DNA of 64,000 nucleotides, from assembly GCF_000246855.1 (NCBI RefSeq), contig NC_016609.1, positions 8,196,744 through 8,260,743 on the forward strand, in the 5' to 3' direction. The translations under genes and the position numbers were made by a program. Shown here in pieces: positions 52,263-60,181 of this stretch; positions within the stretch are counted from its first letter, which is position 1, and each line of letters begins with the position of its first letter. The notes under the pieces are model-generated. The model had not been told where the DNA came from. It ran no database searches and saw only the letters and a list, made by a program, of their open reading frames with translations. Source of the DNA: Niastella koreensis GR20-10. Lineage in GTDB: Bacteria > Bacteroidota > Bacteroidia > Chitinophagales > Chitinophagaceae.

Positions 52263-52351
52263 GCTTAATGCTAAATGCTTAACGCGAATACCCTTTTATG
52301 CTGGCCTCGCGGCCTTGAGCTTTCAGCTTTCAGCGTTTTGCCTTTTGCGTT
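52263..52351. repeat. Word-repeat tract (AAGCGTTT/GCTTTCAGCG words)
   Basis: TTAATGCTAAATGCTTAACGCG on the left is mirrored by GCTTTCAGCTTTCAGCGTTTTGCC on the right, with an inner GGCCTCGCGGCC palindrome. It separates convergent genes and probably serves as a terminator. Confidence 0.55.
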
Positions 52352-52564
52352 TTATTGCAGCTCTTCACAAAAGTAACCCGCCTGTTGCAGGGTTGCTTCA
52401 ACAGAGCGGGGACTAAGATCAATGGATTCGATCCGAAGTATTTTGTCGGTATCATCGAGGTCAACATTCCAGCGGGCAATACCCTGCAGGTTGTTTATAT
52501 GAGGTGTTACCGCATTGATGTGCTTTTTAAAGCGGAGGTTGGTTTTAAATACAAGCACTTCCAT
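52352..52564 (-). CDS. Heavy-metal-associated-like fold protein without CxxC
   Basis: A 70-residue protein whose strand-helix pattern (EVLVFKTNLRFKKHINAVTPHINNL; IARWNVDLDDTDKILRIES; SVEATLQQAGYFCEEL) follows the HMA/copper-chaperone fold. The metal-binding CxxC loop is replaced by RFKKH and the only cysteine is near the C-terminus, so metal binding in the usual way is unlikely. It lies 29 bases downstream of the membrane protein in the sigma-factor operon. Confidence 0.65.
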   Translation of the reverse strand: MEVLVFKTNLRFKKHINAVTPHINNLQGIARWNVDLDDTDKILRIESIDLSPRSVEATLQQAGYFCEELQ

Positions 52565-52593
52565 TACCTATAAGCTTTATTAAAAAAGCGGGT

Positions 52594-52983
52594 TTATTTG
52601 TTCTCAGCTTCGGGTTCATGAGTGGGGAAATCGCGGTCGTTAAAGGGACCACCACGCCAGCCACCCCTGCAACGGGTTTTCCATTCGTCTTTAAACTGTT
52701 GTTTTTCTTCGGGGGTCATTTTCTCCCATTTGGCGATCATTTTTTGGCGGAAGCGGTTCCTGAATTGTTCTTTTTTATGGGCGAAGCCACCAAAGCCACT
52801 GAATAATATTTTTGATAATACCAGTATGCCCAGCGCCTGCCAGAAGGTGATTTGTTTTACACCCAGTACATCGGGCAGAATGCCGTTCCACAAGCTCATT
52901 ACTATGAAGCTGAACAACATGATAAAAGCTGTACAGAATACCAGGATCATAACAGCTTTGCCAAACCAGAATCTACGTTTCAT
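52594..52983 (-). CDS. Small two-helix membrane protein in a sigma-factor operon
   Basis: A 129-residue protein with two hydrophobic segments (AVMILVFCTAFIMLFSFIVMSL; FWQALGILVLSKILFSG) and a charged C-terminal region (RNRFRQKMIAKWEKMTPEEKQQF). Such helical tails resemble proteins near ECF sigma genes. It starts 12 bases after the sigma gene ends, so it could be the anti-sigma or target membrane factor; no family was recognised. Confidence 0.65.
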   Translation of the reverse strand: MKRRFWFGKAVMILVFCTAFIMLFSFIVMSLWNGILPDVLGVKQITFWQALGILVLSKILFSGFGGFAHKKEQFRNRFRQKMIAKWEKMTPEEKQQFKDEWKTRCRGGWRGGPFNDRDFPTHEPEAENK

Positions 52984-52995
52984 GTTACACGTTGT

Positions 52996-53577
52996 TTAAT
53001 AATTTAATAATTCATCTTTCAACACACTTAGCCGGTTACGCAGGTGAAGTACTGCATAGCGTTTCCGGCTAAGCAGGGTGTTCACTGTTTCACCGGTTCG
53101 TTCGGCAATTTCCTTAAATGGTACTCCTTCCAGTTCATTTAATATGAATACCTGTCTTTGTTCTTCGGGCAATTCACTGAGTGCATTGTTCAGTTCTTCC
53201 CAAAAGAGGGTACGCAGGTAATCTTTCTCGGGGTTGTCGCTGGCATCAAATAAAAACTCCGACCAGTTAAGCCCGCCTTCTTCATTCTCCTCTTCCCCAA
53301 ACAGGTCTTCCAGGGCTTCAGGTTTCTTTTTGCGCTGCCGGTCGATTATTTTATTACGGGCTACCGTAAACAGCCAGGCGGTCATTTGCTCAATAGGCTG
53401 CGTGTTACCAACAAATTGGTAAAACACATCCTGCAATATATCTTCTGCGTCGGCTTCATTGTTTACCCGTTTGCGGATAAAGCCCATGAGGCGTTTGCTA
53501 TAGTCGGTAATGACCTGCGTTATATTGCGTTTCCTGTCTGCTGTCATGCCAGGTGCTATCGTAAGCGTGTCCTTCAT
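52996..53577 (-). CDS. ECF-type RNA polymerase sigma factor
   Basis: A 193-residue sigma-70 family member. Region 2 reads LMGFIRKRVNNEADAEDILQ with MTAWLFTVARNKIIDRQRK. Region 4 has LSELPEEQRQVFILNELEGVPFKEIAERTGETVNTLLSRKRYAVLHLR. It would direct an envelope or stress regulon. It heads a three-gene leftward operon and is divergent from the DUF72 gene. Confidence 0.93.
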   Translation of the reverse strand: MKDTLTIAPGMTADRKRNITQVITDYSKRLMGFIRKRVNNEADAEDILQDVFYQFVGNTQPIEQMTAWLFTVARNKIIDRQRKKKPEALEDLFGEEENEEGGLNWSEFLFDASDNPEKDYLRTLFWEELNNALSELPEEQRQVFILNELEGVPFKEIAERTGETVNTLLSRKRYAVLHLRNRLSVLKDELLNY

Positions 53578-53660
53578 GTATTATACCTGAATAGACGGCT
53601 AGCAGATAGCGATATTTTAAAGATGGTAAAAAAAGTTGAAAGGTTGGTGTAAATTGTAAT

Positions 53661-54593
53661 ATGAAATTTGGAAAACTGCCTGTAAGTGAATTAGATACAG
53701 TGGATTTTACACTTCCACCTGAGCCAGCCGGCAATAAAAAGATCCTGGGTGGAGTGAAAAAGCCCATCGTAAATATCCGGATCGGGTGTCCGCAATGGGG
53801 CGTACCAGGCTGGCTGGGCAAAATTTACCCGGCCAGGGCAAAGGAGAAAGATTTCTTAAGCAACTATGTACAACATTATAATTGCATTGAACTGAATGCC
53901 ACGCATTATAAAATATACGACCAGGCGGCTATCACCAAATGGGCCGATAAAGCCAATGGCCGGGATTTTACTTTTTGTCCCAAACTGTACCAGGGTGTAA
54001 CGCATCTGGGTGGCTTAAGAGGGAAGGAAAGTATGATAAATGAATTTTTACAGGGCGTAAAAGCATTTAAAGAACACCTGGGGCCATTGTTTATACAACT
54101 GAGCGATTCGTTTGGCCCTAACCGAAAAGATGAGTTGTTTGCATTTTTAAAAGCGTTACCCGGCGACGTGGCCTTCTTTCTGGAAGTGCGTCATCCCGAT
54201 TGGTTTGCCCAGGAAGCTATCAGAAAAGAATACTTCAATACTTTGTATTTGCTGAAGAAAGGAGCGGTTATAACCGATACCGCAGGCCGCAGGGATTGCG
54301 CCCATATGCACCTGACCATACCAAAAGCATTTGTTCGGTTTGTGGCCAATAGCATGCACCCGACAGACTATTCCCGGCTGGATGCCTGGATTGACCGCAT
54401 CATTAACTGGATGGAACAAGGGTTAGAGGAACTGTATTTCTTTGTGCATATGGAAGATGAATTGTATTCGCCCGAATTGATCATTTACCTCACCGATAAA
54501 CTCAATGCCGCCTGTGGCTTGCAGCTGGCTCAGCCGCATTTTATAGAACCCGAAGGACAGGCAGCAGGTACGCAGATAACGTTTTTTGATTGA
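53661..54593 (+). CDS. DUF72 family protein
   Basis: A 310-residue TIM-barrel-like protein of the DUF72 (YecE) family: GCPQWGVPGWLGKIYP at the start, CIELNATHYKI, LGPLFIQLSDSF and FFLEVRHPDWF. The function is not established. It is divergent from the sigma-factor operon and lies next to the damage-type cluster. Confidence 0.88.
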   Translation: MKFGKLPVSELDTVDFTLPPEPAGNKKILGGVKKPIVNIRIGCPQWGVPGWLGKIYPARAKEKDFLSNYVQHYNCIELNATHYKIYDQAAITKWADKANGRDFTFCPKLYQGVTHLGGLRGKESMINEFLQGVKAFKEHLGPLFIQLSDSFGPNRKDELFAFLKALPGDVAFFLEVRHPDWFAQEAIRKEYFNTLYLLKKGAVITDTAGRRDCAHMHLTIPKAFVRFVANSMHPTDYSRLDAWIDRIINWMEQGLEELYFFVHMEDELYSPELIIYLTDKLNAACGLQLAQPHFIEPEGQAAGTQITFFD

Positions 54594-54694
54594 GAAAGGA
54601 TTGAGGAGACACCTGGGTGGTACCTACATTTATAAAACCTTATACAAAGTTTCAAATTAAAAGAGTGTTTCAACCCAGTAATTGATATTGATCA

Positions 54695-55978
54695 CTAGCT
54701 TACTTCGTATAATTCTTCCCAACGCGTAGTGTATCGTTTACTGCGTAATTCCTGCCGCATTTTCCAGTCACGGGTAAGCCCCGAGGCCGCGAATTTCAGC
54801 ACATCATCTCGCATGCTGAAGTTGATATTATCCATCATGCTCATCAAAAGCCGGTTATACTTCTGTGGCTCTAGTAAAAATAAATTACCCTGAATAGATT
54901 CATCCGGTTCAAGGCCCGTCAGCATAACACCTGCTTTTTTATACACCTTACCCTGTTCGTACAATGATTCTACCAATTGTACCGCGGGTTTTATTAACTC
55001 GTTGGTACAACTGGTGGCAGTTGGTAAAGTAACATGCGAGCTTACCGTAGCACCGCGGCGAAAATTTACCTCATAGTTCTGTTCGCGGGGAACAATAAAA
55101 ACACTGATAACCCGGGCCGCGCTGTGCTGTCGCCGTAATTTTTCGGCTGCCCTGGATGTATAAGTAGCAATAGCTTCTTTAATATCATTAATGTTGGTTA
55201 CCGGCTGACCAAACATGCGGGTAGTGGCGATCATTTTTTTATTGACCAGCGGCTTTTCCATTTCGCATGATGGCAGTCCGTTTAATTCCCTGACAAGGCG
55301 GGCGCCGGTAACACCTCCCAAATTGGAAGAGGCCCATTCCTCAGACATGGTGCATAATTCCCAGGCGCTGGTAATTCCCAGGTTAATGAGTTTTTGGGCA
55401 TAGGCCCAGCCAACGCCCCATACATTACCCACGCGGGTTTGTTGCATGGCAGTTACCTGTTGTTGCCTGTTGGCCAGTACATACACACATTGCGTAGCCG
55501 CTTTGTTTTTCTTGGCCAGGTAGTTGGCCAGCTTGGCCAGGGTTTTGGTTGGCGCCACCCCAATGGATACGGAAATGCCGGTCCATTGTTCAACCGTTTG
55601 GCGGATGTGCATGGCTGTTTCATACAGTTTTTCCTCCTGTACATAGCCAAGATCAATAAAGGCTTCGTCAACCGAATATACTTCTACCTTGCCGGCATCG
55701 CCCAATAACATGCGTAAAGTTTCCATAACCCGCCAGCTGAGATCGCCATATAAATTGTAGTTGGATGAAAATACTGAAATGTTGTGTTGTTGAATAAGCG
55801 GTTTCGCTTCAAAATAAGGAGCAGCCATCCCCACACCAGCGGCTTTGGCTTCATCGCTGCGGGAAACAATGCACCCGTCGTTGTTGCTTAATACTACCAC
55901 CGGTTTGTGTTGCAGATCGGGCCTGAACAGGCGTTCGGCTGAACAATAGAAGCTGTTGCAATCAACAATTGCTTTCAT
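54695..55978 (-). CDS. umuC: DNA polymerase V catalytic subunit UmuC
   Basis: A 427-residue Y-family translesion polymerase. It has IVDCNSFYCSAERLF (first metal-binding Asp), VVLSNNDGCIVSRS and the catalytic YSVDEAFIDLGY. The C-terminal SKRYTTRWEELYEV matches the UmuC tail domain. It is full length and appears active. The UmuD gene lies 105 bases upstream on the same strand. Together with UmuD it would copy past damaged bases. Confidence 0.94.
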   Translation of the reverse strand: MKAIVDCNSFYCSAERLFRPDLQHKPVVVLSNNDGCIVSRSDEAKAAGVGMAAPYFEAKPLIQQHNISVFSSNYNLYGDLSWRVMETLRMLLGDAGKVEVYSVDEAFIDLGYVQEEKLYETAMHIRQTVEQWTGISVSIGVAPTKTLAKLANYLAKKNKAATQCVYVLANRQQQVTAMQQTRVGNVWGVGWAYAQKLINLGITSAWELCTMSEEWASSNLGGVTGARLVRELNGLPSCEMEKPLVNKKMIATTRMFGQPVTNINDIKEAIATYTSRAAEKLRRQHSAARVISVFIVPREQNYEVNFRRGATVSSHVTLPTATSCTNELIKPAVQLVESLYEQGKVYKKAGVMLTGLEPDESIQGNLFLLEPQKYNRLLMSMMDNINFSMRDDVLKFAASGLTRDWKMRQELRSKRYTTRWEELYEVS

Positions 55979-56083
55979 AACAATCTATTTGCTGTTGAGT
56001 TTGGGAGCCGCCCCGCAAACCGGAGCGGCTCAATGTACGCATAGGATGGCTTAATGGAATGGTTTAATTATGTTGTTTAATGT

Positions 56084-56518
56084 TTAAACCTGATGGATAC
56101 TGTATGTTACAACGCCCCAGATCCCCAGTTCATCGCACGATGCATCTACCTCAATGGTTGCATGCTTTTTGTCTTCGGACAACAGCCGTACTTTATTGAA
56201 TGTTTTTTCCAGCCGGCGAATGAACATTTCTCCATTTAATATGGCTACTACCACTTTACCACTCTCGGCTTTTATACTACGATCGACAATAATTGTGTCC
56301 CCATCATAAATGCCGGCGCCTGTCATAGCGTCGCCGCGTACACGCATAAAAAAGGTGGCAGGTTTATTACGGATCAATTGTTCATTCAGGTCAATACCGC
56401 GTTCCATGTAATCATCCGCCGCAGCGCCAAAGCCAGTGGCATCAGCTGTTTTAACATCCTGTTGCGAGAACTTTTTTGTTCCCCGGTACGATGTTTCGTT
56501 AAAAAATTCCCCCTCCAT
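56084..56518 (-). CDS. umuD: UmuD-like S24 protein lacking the catalytic serine and lysine
   Basis: A 144-residue LexA/UmuD-fold (S24) protein: FGAAADDYMERGIDLNEQLI, FFMRVRGDAMTGAGIYDGDTIIVDR and NGEMFIRRLEK. In active UmuD the GDSM motif holds the nucleophile and the later VKKL/VKRL motif the catalytic lysine. Here they read GDAM (codon GCT) and FIRR (CGC), so self-cleavage should be impossible. The site expected to be cut also lacks cysteine (ADATGFG). It probably remains a full-length UmuD partner for UmuC. The operator region is described below. Confidence 0.88.
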   Translation of the reverse strand: MEGEFFNETSYRGTKKFSQQDVKTADATGFGAAADDYMERGIDLNEQLIRNKPATFFMRVRGDAMTGAGIYDGDTIIVDRSIKAESGKVVVAILNGEMFIRRLEKTFNKVRLLSEDKKHATIEVDASCDELGIWGVVTYSIHQV

Positions 56519-56530
56519 ATAATTTAATTT

Positions 56531-56560
56531 TTGGGTGTACTAAATTATTTAGTAAATTTA
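56531..56560 (+). promoter_or_regulatory. Promoter with overlapping palindromic operator between umuD and 2H genes
   Basis: For the rightward gene, TTG (56531-56533), 19 bases, TAAATTTA (56553-56560). The 17-base palindrome TACTAAAT-T-ATTTAGTA (56538-56554) fills the space between the two boxes. A leftward TTG...TAAATTTA promoter overlaps the same block for umuD. A repressor bound here could shut both directions. Confidence 0.55.
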
Positions 56561-56592
56561 TGCTAAATTGTTGATCCAATAAAAAATGATTT

Positions 56593-57207
56593 ATGAATAC
56601 CGGGTTAGTAAAAAACGCCCCATTTGCCTGGAATGGGAGCGGACAACGGGAGTATAAACTGGTTATATATCCTGATGCCGTTGTGTATGAAAAGATTATG
56701 GCAGAAAAGCAGCGTTTCTTTATGAATTATGGCGTGGAAAATGTGACAAAAACATTTCCATATATAATGGTGGCTGGTTTTTATGCAGGCGAAGGTATGG
56801 AGGAAACGCTGATCCGGTGGATACAACGCATTTGCAGCCAGCACAATAGTTTTGATGTAACACTTAATAATTATAGTGGCTTTCCGCAGCATAACATTTA
56901 CCTGCGTATTCAAAATCCCCAACCCTTGCAACAACTGGCCGGTCAATTAAAAATGCTCGACAATCATGTGCATGCCATGCCCGGTAGTATTATTGACCGC
57001 ATACCACATATTTCGCTGGCCTGTGAATTACCTGAACCCATTTACCATAAAGCCCTGCCTGTGTATTCGCGTAAAACATTCAGGGCGCATTTTATGGCAA
57101 TAGAACTGGTTTTACTAGGGCGTGACCATCCCTTCGCTACCGCTAAAACCATAAACGTATTTCGTTTTTTGCCTGCTAACCATAAAACCTACAGTGAAGT
57201 GGCCTGA
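56593..57207 (+). CDS. 2H-phosphoesterase-like protein, first paralogue
   Basis: A 204-residue protein of the 2'-5' RNA ligase-like (2H) superfamily. The second histidine motif is intact (IPHISLACEL). The position of the first reads FPYIMVAGF, with tyrosine for histidine. SFDVTLNNYSGFPQHNIYLRI is a typical strand-loop block. It is the first gene to the right of the shared umuD operator and 31 bases upstream of a second paralogue. Confidence 0.75.
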   Translation: MNTGLVKNAPFAWNGSGQREYKLVIYPDAVVYEKIMAEKQRFFMNYGVENVTKTFPYIMVAGFYAGEGMEETLIRWIQRICSQHNSFDVTLNNYSGFPQHNIYLRIQNPQPLQQLAGQLKMLDNHVHAMPGSIIDRIPHISLACELPEPIYHKALPVYSRKTFRAHFMAIELVLLGRDHPFATAKTINVFRFLPANHKTYSEVA

Positions 57208-57238
57208 CATATTATTTCATCCTTAAAAAAATTCAATT

Positions 57239-57850
57239 ATGAAAATCAATATTCAGTCTATACCCGGATGCAGAATTAATGAATACATGCTGGTGTTGAA
57301 CCCGCATGAAGAGTTGCGCAATAAAATTGCGAAGGTTAGAAATGAGTTCAGCGAAACATATAAGAATTCGGCTGCACTTATAAGTAAGCCGCATCTTGCC
57401 CTGGTACGGTTTACTCAATTGGAGATGATGGAAGAACGGCTTGTAAACCGCCTGAAACTAATAGGCATGGGTTTTCAACCATTTAAAGTATCGCTGAAAG
57501 ATTATGGAAGTTTTCCATCGCATACCATCTTTATAAATGTTACTACCAAAATACCGGTTCAAAACCTGGTGCGTGAAATAAAGGAAGCGCAGCGCCTGAT
57601 GAAACTGGATAATGAACACAAGCCACATTTTATTGATGAACCGTTTATTGCCATCGGTCGCCGGCTGGTACCCTGGCAATATGAAAAAGGATGGCTTGAG
57701 TTTTCGCACCGGCAATTTACCGGGTCGTTTATAGCAGATAATATGTTATTCCTGAAACGCCGCCTGGGCGACAGATCATGGCAAATAGCACAACGTTTTG
57801 AATTTATGAATTTACCCGTTACGACAAAACAAGGGGAGTTATTTGTATAG
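57239..57850 (+). CDS. 2H-phosphoesterase-like protein, second paralogue
   Basis: A 203-residue paralogue of the preceding protein. It has the first motif (KPHLALVRF) with its histidine, while the second reads EPFIAIGRRL with phenylalanine for histidine. PFKVSLKDYGSFPSHTIFINV aligns with the block in its neighbour. Each protein therefore keeps one half of the usual two-histidine site. The pair may act as a heterodimer or as binding proteins. Confidence 0.75.
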   Translation: MKINIQSIPGCRINEYMLVLNPHEELRNKIAKVRNEFSETYKNSAALISKPHLALVRFTQLEMMEERLVNRLKLIGMGFQPFKVSLKDYGSFPSHTIFINVTTKIPVQNLVREIKEAQRLMKLDNEHKPHFIDEPFIAIGRRLVPWQYEKGWLEFSHRQFTGSFIADNMLFLKRRLGDRSWQIAQRFEFMNLPVTTKQGELFV

Positions 57851-57903
57851 TCATGCTTGTAGTGGTATTGTTTAAGCTTTCAAATTTAAAAAATGGGGAC
57901 CAC

Positions 57904-57931
57904 CTCCTGTCCCGATTTATCGGGATGGGAG
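57904..57931. repeat. TCCCGATTTATCGGGA palindromic repeat
   Basis: Thirteen pairs (two G-T) link 57904-57916 and 57919-57931 across a two-base loop. It lies between the second 2H gene and the radical SAM gene. A similar core (TCCCGACTTGTCGGGA) occurs inside the last tRNA-like gene. Confidence 0.6.
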
Positions 57932-58009
57932 CGTCGTACGGGTCTGCAGTAATACAGGCAACCTTATCTATGAAGCAGTTTGGCTATGTGATATTTAAAA
58001 AGGTACAAT

Positions 58010-59119
58010 ATGAAAGAAAAAAAGCAGGACAGTTACCGGGTTACCCCGAAGAAGATGGACGAGCCTGATAATTATAAAAAAGGCCGGGGTGCCCAGATCA
58101 ATACAAAAAACCGTTTTCTGAAAGACCAGCATGTGCGCGAACATGTAGAGGGCATTGACGACTGGACAGAAAAGCAGGAACCCACCCAATACCTGGAGCA
58201 GGAAGCCAAGAGCCTGGTAAATAAAGTGACCAGTCCCGATGTGGGCATGTGGTACAGCATGAACCCTTATATGGGTTGCGAACATGGTTGTATCTATTGT
58301 TATGCCCGCAATGCACATGAGTACTGGGGTTATAGCGCGGGGCTTGATTTTGAAAGAAAGATCATTGTAAAAATGAATGCCCCGCAACTGCTGCGTAAGT
58401 ATTTAATGCATCCCAAATGGGAGGGTGTGCCTATTAGTTTAAGTGGTAATACCGATTGTTATCAGCCAGCCGAACAAAAATACCGGTTAACCAGGTCCTT
58501 ACTGGAAGTATGCAATTCCTTTAACCAGCCGGTAGGCATTATCAGTAAAAATGGCGGCATGGTGCGGGATAAAGATATTCTGAAAGAAATGGCCAATAAG
58601 AAACTGGCTTCGGTGATGGTTACTATTACCTCACTGAATGAAGACCTGCGGCGGGTAATGGAGCCACGCACTACCACCTCCATGCAACGCCTGCGGCTGA
58701 TAAAGGAGTTAAGCGAGGAAGGTATTCCGGTAGGCGTGATGATGGGCCCTATGATACCGGGGTTGAACGATCATGAGATGCAACGCATTATGCTTGCAGC
58801 GAAAGAGCATGGAGCCACTTCTGCTGCTTATACGTTTGTGCGATTGAATGGATCGGTTAAATTACTGTTTCACGACTGGTTATATAAAAACTTTCCCGAC
58901 CGGGCCGATAAGGTATGGCATATGATCGAGCAAAGCCACGGCGGTCAGGTAAATGATACCAGATTTGGTGTTAGGATGCGTGGGGAAGGCGATATTGCTG
59001 AGATCATCTCCCAACAATATCGCAAATATGGTAAACTGTATGGAATGAACGCTGAAGAACTTGATCTGGATACGACCACCTTCAGACGACCGGGCGCTCA
59101 GGGAAGGTTATTTGACTGA
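58010..59119 (+). CDS. Radical SAM protein (PA0069 family, spore-photoproduct-lyase-like)
   Basis: A 369-residue radical SAM protein. The iron-sulfur site is CEHGCIYCYAR (CxxxCxxC), with the family blocks NPYMGC, SLSGNTDCYQPAE and VRLNGSVKLLF. It is annotated in other bacteria as PA0069/Rv2578c family, related to spore photoproduct lyase; the substrate is unknown. It follows the 2H pair and closes the apparent damage-response cluster. Confidence 0.88.
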   Translation: MKEKKQDSYRVTPKKMDEPDNYKKGRGAQINTKNRFLKDQHVREHVEGIDDWTEKQEPTQYLEQEAKSLVNKVTSPDVGMWYSMNPYMGCEHGCIYCYARNAHEYWGYSAGLDFERKIIVKMNAPQLLRKYLMHPKWEGVPISLSGNTDCYQPAEQKYRLTRSLLEVCNSFNQPVGIISKNGGMVRDKDILKEMANKKLASVMVTITSLNEDLRRVMEPRTTTSMQRLRLIKELSEEGIPVGVMMGPMIPGLNDHEMQRIMLAAKEHGATSAAYTFVRLNGSVKLLFHDWLYKNFPDRADKVWHMIEQSHGGQVNDTRFGVRMRGEGDIAEIISQQYRKYGKLYGMNAEELDLDTTTFRRPGAQGRLFD

Positions 59120-59143
59120 GAAATTAATTGAGCTCCCGCCTTC

Positions 59144-59392
59144 TTATTTTGTCATGATCTTTTGTAGCATTTCCTTAGTACGAATTATTTCTTTACACAA
59201 ACCGGCAATTTCCCGTGCATTGTCCAGTAAGTTAAGTTGGGTAAGGGATTGTTCCAGATCCTGGATCTTTCCCTTGTAGAAATATTCCATTACTTCTACT
59301 GAGTCGGCCATGATAGGTTGAAAGAGATTGTGGGCAGTTTCATTTGGCGAAACAGAGTCTGATTTACTAATGGAGGAGTGTTGCTGTCTCAT
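59144..59392 (-). CDS. Small hypothetical protein
   Basis: An 82-residue, mostly helical protein (VEVMEYFYKGKIQDLEQSLTQL; AREIAGLCKEIIRTKEMLQKI) with no recognised family. It is convergent with the radical SAM gene. A TACTTTTG box on the minus strand at 59516-59523 could be its promoter, though no upstream TTG was found at the right distance. Confidence 0.5.
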   Translation of the reverse strand: MRQQHSSISKSDSVSPNETAHNLFQPIMADSVEVMEYFYKGKIQDLEQSLTQLNLLDNAREIAGLCKEIIRTKEMLQKIMTK

Positions 59393-59618
59393 GGAATTTA
59401 AATTAAAAGTTATAAAAGTTCAATTGGGCCTAAACTTTCACCTGTGACTCGGAACGGCTTGTCTGGTTGATCCAAAGTTCCTTTATATCGCATTGAGGAG
59501 CAAGCGTTAAAGTACCAAAAGTAAGAAGTAGTAGCTGTATTAAAATTGAGTAGTTCTACGGATTTTAGGGCAGGTATTTACAAATATCTTTAGCACCCGT
59601 TTAACCTAAATTTTTTTT

Positions 59619-60134
59619 ATGGCAACTAACATGAAGTCAAATTTGACTTACCCTTTTGTACTTTTTTTCTTTATGGGAGCATTGTTGATCAGCTCCTGTG
59701 GAGGAGGAGCCCCTCAACCTGGAAAAGATGAAGTTTGTGTCAAGAATCCGAAAGATACATCGGAGCTTGGTAGAAGAAACCATTTCATTCCTGTGATGAG
59801 CATAGATATTTATAAGAAGAACTTTGATCAGGCCCGTGACACCATCAGGCAAAGGCTTCCGGATATCATGGTCCCGGACTATGAGATCTTCAACAGAGCT
59901 TCGATAGTTGAATATTTAAAAGACAGCACCGTGGCCGGCTTTAAGTTTTACTATGGCATTAAGCCCGGTAGCGAGAAGAAAAGAGCATTGCGAATAATGA
60001 TCGTAGGTGTTGATAAAAACGGTAAAAATGTTTACTTAAAAGACTCGACTGGAAGGATAGGTGCCCAGGCAACTAATGATGATGGTGGTTTGGAATATGG
60101 CCAATGTACACCGCCTTGTGATATTGAGCCTTAA
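59619..60134 (+). CDS. Hypothetical lipoprotein
   Basis: A 171-residue lipoprotein (lipobox LLISSC) with a body of unknown family (FIPVMSIDIYKKNFDQARDT; GFKFYYGIKPGSEKKRALR). An ATG four codons later (MKSN) is an alternative start. It is followed after 47 bases by the membrane protein of the histidine-kinase unit and may be its extracytoplasmic partner. Confidence 0.7.
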   Translation: MATNMKSNLTYPFVLFFFMGALLISSCGGGAPQPGKDEVCVKNPKDTSELGRRNHFIPVMSIDIYKKNFDQARDTIRQRLPDIMVPDYEIFNRASIVEYLKDSTVAGFKFYYGIKPGSEKKRALRIMIVGVDKNGKNVYLKDSTGRIGAQATNDDGGLEYGQCTPPCDIEP

Positions 60135-60181
60135 AGGCTGGAAAAATTACCCTAATTCAATGACCGAGATTTACTCGTACA

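Noticed and set aside
57853-58068. A 71-codon ORF before the radical SAM gene
   Set aside because: It runs across a palindromic repeat and overlaps the radical SAM start; no protein character.
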